The notes below the pieces were generated by a model, which made no database searches, was not told where the DNA came from, and was given only the letters and a program-made list of their open reading frames with translations. Position numbers and translations under genes: made by a program. Below are positions 59,150 through 64,000 of a DNA stretch of 64,000 nt, piece after piece (position 1 is the stretch's first letter; every line of letters starts with the position of its first letter). This DNA is from Pseudoscleropodium purum. Taxonomy: Eukaryota > Streptophyta > Bryopsida > Hypnales > Brachytheciaceae. The DNA lies in assembly GCA_963969395.1 (NCBI GenBank), contig OZ017803.1, forward strand, positions 16,182,001 to 16,246,000, given 5' to 3'.

Positions 59150-61076
59150 ATGTCTCGCTGCTATCCATTCCCGCCCCCGGGATACGAGAAGAAGGCTCCT
59201 CAGCTTACTGCCGATGTAGCGCAGCCCCACAAGGACAAGGTTTGCAATGCTCTCTGCTTCTTTGGCCTGGATGTGTGCCTTCGTATGGCCTGTGCATGGC
59301 GATGGTGACATAATTTAGAGGATACTATTTGCAACACTTTAAGCATTTTAGACTATGTAGGTGTATGCTTTAATTGGGAGATCAGTATAAAGATGTGTGG
59401 AGATTGCTTTGGCTAGAAGAACCAAATCTGTCTTGATAATAAAATATATGATGATTTCGTATGCAATTAGTCACAGTAGGAAGCCGTGGTCCATTATCGG
59501 AGGGATTGTGAATAGGCTATTTTGCATTCAAAGATCAGTGGCCATAGACATTTAGTTAAGCTCTGCTTACACCACTTGTTAACTGAAGACCGAACAAGAA
59601 TAATGGAAGATATGGGAATTGCTGTTGGTAACAGGGGTCAGTCAATAGGAGATGGGACCGGGCTCCTTTCCGATTTTGTTTTCTCTAGCTTATGCTGTAA
59701 CTTCACCTTTAGAGCAAGGAGAATGAAGCTTAATGCTCTCTTACTAGGCGACCAGGGTCGAAATTCGTTTTTCCTTATTTCAGTATATTCCTTGCATGAG
59801 TTACCTGGAATGCTGCCTACTGCAAGCCATTATTTCCAGTGTGTGTGGGTATAAGATTTATGGTCTAACATGCGAACGTGTGTTGCAGAAGGAACGCCAC
59901 AAACATAAAGACAAGAAAAAGAAGGTGAAAAAGGAGGGGGATGCAAATGGGGATACCCATGGTAAGTCACACTTCCTTCTTCTCTCTTCCTGTTGTACGG
60001 GAATGCCCAGGTTCTACGCAACCTGCCTGAGTTTTTACTCCTGTCTAGAGGTGCTTCTGTGGATCCGGGAATTTAGGCCAGAACTTCATCTGTAAAATAA
60101 ATATTTAAAAAGGCAGCGAACTTTTCCGAAATTGTTTTTCTTCCTCGCTGAGAATCCTATGACCGTATTGGGGCACCGGGAATGGACAAAATCCATTGAC
60201 AACCTAAGTTTAAATACGTGAGGTTTCATAAGCTTGTGTGCATTGCCTGCCTCTGATGCAGTTCTCTTATGTCCAGTAAGCTGCTGTCGTTTTAAACCAC
60301 ATAGCAAGGCCGTTCTTTCGGTGGTTTTTTTTTGAACAATGTATGCTATTATCCCAGTAGGGAGATATAGGTACCGATGTCTCAATTCACATGACACATA
60401 TTCTCTTGACAATATTCAACGTCATTGGGTTATGGGCCCGCTTCTTGCCTCTGGTACAGACAAGGACTCTTCGCGGCCCAGTAAGCAGCCTCGAACTGCT
60501 CTGATCAAGGAGCTGCTGCAACCACCCAAAGAAGAGAAACAGAATGGGAAAGTGCGGGATGAGCGTATACAGCCAACATCAAGTGGTGTTGAGCCTTCCA
60601 AGGGGGAGGTCAGGGATGGCAGCAAGGCCTCAGCTCAGAGAATTGGTTCTCAAGCAGTTCCTTCTCAACCATTGTATAGTAAACAGGAACCCAATGGCAA
60701 GGCGGATGATGCCAGGCCAGTCTTAGTTTTGCCCCCTGAGAATAGTAGCGTTAGTGATCCTAGTAGTAGGCCCGGCAGTAGTAATATGATTAGTAACCAG
60801 CGTACCAATAATTTTGACATAGCACAAAGACAGTCTCCTGAGTTGGCTCCTGTTGGTGCGATGCTGGTGCTTAAGCAACCCAGCGCATGGTCAGATGTCC
60901 CGGATGAGGATTGGTTGTTAGCAGGAAGGCCTCCCCTGGGGTCTCACCCGAAGCCAAAGGCAGACGTGGAGAGGGGGGCAACAAGGAGAGGCGAGCCCTC
61001 GCTGCAGGTTTGGGCGGAGGCTGTCTTTTTACCTTCTTGCGACCTTTATGCCTTGCCCTATGTGGTCCCATATTGA
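59150..61076 (+). CDS. Plant-specific MSRCYPFPPPGYE lysine-rich protein, three coding exons
   Basis: Predicted exons are 59150-59239, 59889-59961 and 60460-61076. Introns are GTTTGC...TTGCAG and GTAAGT...GTACAG. The joined frame is 780 bases (259 residues plus TGA) and stays in phase across both junctions. The start MSRCYPFPPPGYEKKA is a hallmark of a plant protein family I know only as uncharacterised. Residues about 31-45 are strongly basic (KERHKHKDKKKKVKK) and could act as a nuclear signal. The middle is low-complexity and Ser/Pro/Gln-rich. The C-terminal block has PDEDWLL (about 209-215) and ends VWAEAVFLPSCDLYALPYVVPY, which closely matches the family ending. No enzyme motif is seen. 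Probably a disordered nuclear protein; role unknown. It appears intact. Confidence 0.85.
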
Positions 61077-62120
61077 GATCTATTGTTGTCTTTCCCATTT
61101 GTCCAATTTTGTCAAAATGTTCTCCTTCAGTTCGTCTTGGGCACGCAGGACCTGCTTCATTCCAATTAGTCCATGAATTGCCAGACTTCTGCAAAGCCTT
61201 TAAACCCTGCCCCACCTCGTCCTTCTCTCTAATGTGACTTTGTGTGCTCTCCAAGTTAGTGTCACGCTGCTCTCAAACTGAACAAGCTGTGTTTGCCACT
61301 GAACTATTATGTGGCATGCTTTGCTGCCTTTTAGTCATTGGACTTGAACCTCTGCTAAAACTGCTCCCACTTTCTTAGGTATGTAACCGACTTTCTCAAA
61401 GGGGTTGACTTCAAAACTGGAATTGAATAGGACACGTGTCATTGTAGCGAATATTAATGACGCTTTTCTGATCATTTTAAGGTACGCGTAGCTTTTGGAT
61501 TGTACTGTTTTGCAAGTGCTGTGAACTCTGCTCAAGCATGTTCTGCAAGGCATCTGGAACGGTTTTGTCTGTTGAAAGGAGGACAGTTCTGCGAATCAAG
61601 TTTCTTTGGCTGTTTGATCTCTCACATTATTGTGCGCGCCCAGTTGGTTGTTTTTGTTCCCCCAGCATTATTTTTGTTTTGGTCTACAGTTAAGTTAGTA
61701 CGAGGGTTTGATAACTTATGTCTGCGGTGACAGACCTTCCATACTGGGGGTCTCTGCAAGCATGTCGTGGAACAGAAGTCAAGGCATCTGCCCTCTATCT
61801 ATTTATACTATAGGGATGTTCCTTCAATCTTTACATAATTGTATAGGGGAATGTCCACAACGGTACCTTCGGAATGTCGCCAATATTAGACATCACCAGG
61901 AAATTGTCAAATTGGACGACTGGAGTGGAAGAGTTGAACAATATGAGGCGTCATGAAGAAGGTAGTCACACTTACAAACCAATTGAATAAGCGATTCTGT
62001 ATAGTTACCATTATTAAGTTTATTGAAAAAAGTTTTGTGGGATCATGTTTATAGCTAATAGGGGATTCTAGATCCTCTTAGGAAGCATTTTTTGGACATT
62101 GTCTGAATAAACTATGAATT
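61077..62120 (+). other. 3' flank of the MSRCYPFPPPGYE gene
   Basis: Gene-like composition continues to about 61960, consistent with a long or spliced 3' untranslated region. Short frames (61500-61730, 61708-61956) show no domain. From 61970 the DNA turns AT-rich. Confidence 0.4.
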
Positions 62121-63036
62121 TTTAACCCCTAGATGAAATTGATTATGTTTCACCAAAACTGCTCCAAAACTGCCATTTCTAGTATAAGTACCAAATTTTT
62201 GAAAAAAAAGCATTTTTACACATGTAATTGTAGGATCTTGTAGTATGCTAGTTTTAAAAGATGCGCAAGAAATTTCAGAAATTTCTATTGTGTAGATTGC
62301 AAGATATTAGCATTTGAAGTAATGAAAATCCTTTTTAAAAAAAGAATCTAGATAGTTGCACTTCATATGGTCACATTTGTATGAAAAATTGTTCAAAATA
62401 GTGGTACTCTTTGAGTTCATTCTTCAAGTCAAGTTGGTTACATACTTGAAAAATTTTAGATCATTTGGAATTGTACAACAAAAAAGAAAAAAAATTAAGT
62501 GGAAAGGAGGAAATGATTCAAAATACTAAATTGTTAACAATTTATTTTTGGAGTTGAAAATTGCCAATCCTAGTGGTTGTAATGTTCTAGTAACCAATCT
62601 ACACCTTTTTTTTCCCCAAAAAATATTGAAATTTCTCTTAAAGTAGAGATTTAGTAATGAGATTTAGTAATGATTCAAATTCAGTAATACTCCTCATAAC
62701 TTTTGACTCATTGATGAAAATAGAATGATTCAAAGCTTTCTAAGTATATATAAATCTAGAGAAACAATTTCAGATTTTAATTTCCTAAAAAAGTGATTTT
62801 TAAAGAAGTTTATTTTACTACCCAGACTATCTGACAAGTACTGAAAAACACATATCAGACAATAACTTTTTAACCATGTAGTCAAAAGTTATAAAAATTG
62901 TTGGGCCTTAAAGTTACTCTTCAAGCACACATTGTGTTAAATTTTCAAAGAAAAATAAATAAAAAACTCCACTCATTGTAAATTGCCCAAAATTTCTATA
63001 TTGCCAAAAAACACAAGTTGGGCATTTAGGGGTTAA
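62121..63036 (+). mobile_element. CCCCTAAAGT-family element, copy G
   Basis: Starts TTTAACCCCTAGATGAAATT and ends GGGCATTTAGGGGTTAA, 916 bases. Its interior is closest to 43321-44192 (GATCTTGTAGTATG and CATGTAGTCAAAAGTTAT blocks). It sits just downstream of the gene. Confidence 0.7.
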
Positions 63037-64000
63037 AGTGCTAAAAATAGGTGTTTCAAAAATTGGTCTTAGGCTCTCATGAATAGTGGGAGGTGTACAT
63101 TTTAGGCAAGAATTTGTAGGGGTTGGTTTTAGAAAAGGGTTGGTTTTAGGTGTTGTTATTTTAATATCCATGGAGCATCTTGTAAGAGTCAATTCTCTCC
63201 TTTTGGAAAAGCAAACAAATTGAAGTGGCATTAATTGAACTTGATTTTCATATTCTTTTGGGATTGTTTTGGAATTTGTTTATGAAGAAGATAAATCAAT
63301 GCAATGTGACTAGGTTTGGTCCTATCCAAAGTTTTACACTAACTAATTGAATTAACTTGAGTAGTAGGCTATAAATGTTGAAATATTTTGCAAAATTTTC
63401 TCCAATTATTAATAGATGAAATCATTGAGAATCATTCAAATAAATTTCACATTCTTTAGATGATATCCCCAAATTTGGATGATTGTTCATAGATAAGGGT
63501 GTAGAAATGATGTTTCATCTAAAAGCTTCATATTCATTAAAGTAAATAATTTTATCAATTCACTCAAATGTCCAAGTTATACTACATTTCAAAATTATAA
63601 ATCAAATCCCTACTTCAACCAATTTTTGGACCTACCACAATGAAAAATGGAAAATCAACTAGAAAGGTAAAATAGGGACATCCAAATGTGCCATGTACTT
63701 AAAAGCACAACTTGATGAGAATGCATATACTAATTACATCTTCTAAATCAATATGTACCTATTATTGAAGAAATGATTTTAGAACATCTATAAAAAGAAC
63801 TTTGCCTTTTCATAATTTTTACAAGCAATTTTTTCCATAATATGTTCTTTGGTGCATTGAAATCTCCTATCTACTAATGAGAAAATATAAAAATATGAAG
63901 TAAGTAAATCCATCATTATCATTGTCCAAAAAAAACAAATACCTAAATTTGGACAAAATAGGACCCTAAATCTAGGTTTGATTACAATCATGAGATTTAT
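63037..64000. other. AT-rich DNA to window end
   Basis: No gene or named repeat is recognised. Confidence 0.45.

Overview
This window looks like nuclear DNA of a land plant. The sequence is AT-rich and dominated by decayed transposable elements, with two gene-like islands of higher GC. The plant signals are a GT14/DUF266-type glycosyltransferase, a spliced gene with the plant-specific start MSRCYPFPPPGYEKK and end LYALPYVVPY, and hAT, CACTA and Copia remnants. A fragment resembling the N-terminal region of an axonemal dynein heavy chain (29913-30335) hints at a plant with flagellate sperm (moss, liverwort, fern, cycad or Ginkgo). That hint is an inference, and I cannot name the species.

Layout. 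1-~3900: a large imperfect inverted repeat carrying a gag-like zinc knuckle, tightest around 1778-2135. ~4890-6913: a Copia pol relic on the minus strand. 8116-19647: an 11.5-kb segment bounded by hAT-type inverted ends and a perfect 8-bp target duplication (GTTTCATT). It holds a broken kinase-like gene (minus strand), a gene-poor middle with tRNA-like and GC-rich repeats, and a 1,122-codon BED/hAT transposase frame with five in-frame stops (plus strand). 19721-21127: a non-autonomous CACTA element with a nested fold-back. 21128-34700: mostly AT-rich repeat relics, the dynein-like fragment, and two palindromic elements (31025-31253, 33201-33652). 34771-38960: the glycosyltransferase gene with a tandemly duplicated leader. 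39000-57400: repeats, including many copies of one inverted-terminal family whose ends read TTAACCCCTAAAGT or close to it. 57470-61100+: the spliced MSRCYPFPPPGYE gene. 62121-63036: another copy of the terminal-repeat family.

The two host genes show no functional link; one is predicted to act in the Golgi and the other probably in the nucleus. The most interesting object is the 11.5-kb hAT-bounded segment. Its ends, GC-rich GGGCGGAC islands, transposase and kinase-like cargo suggest a composite or macro-transposon that moved as one unit and then decayed, largely by C-to-T and G-to-A changes.

All calls come from reading the sequence. No database search, RNA evidence or comparative genome was available.
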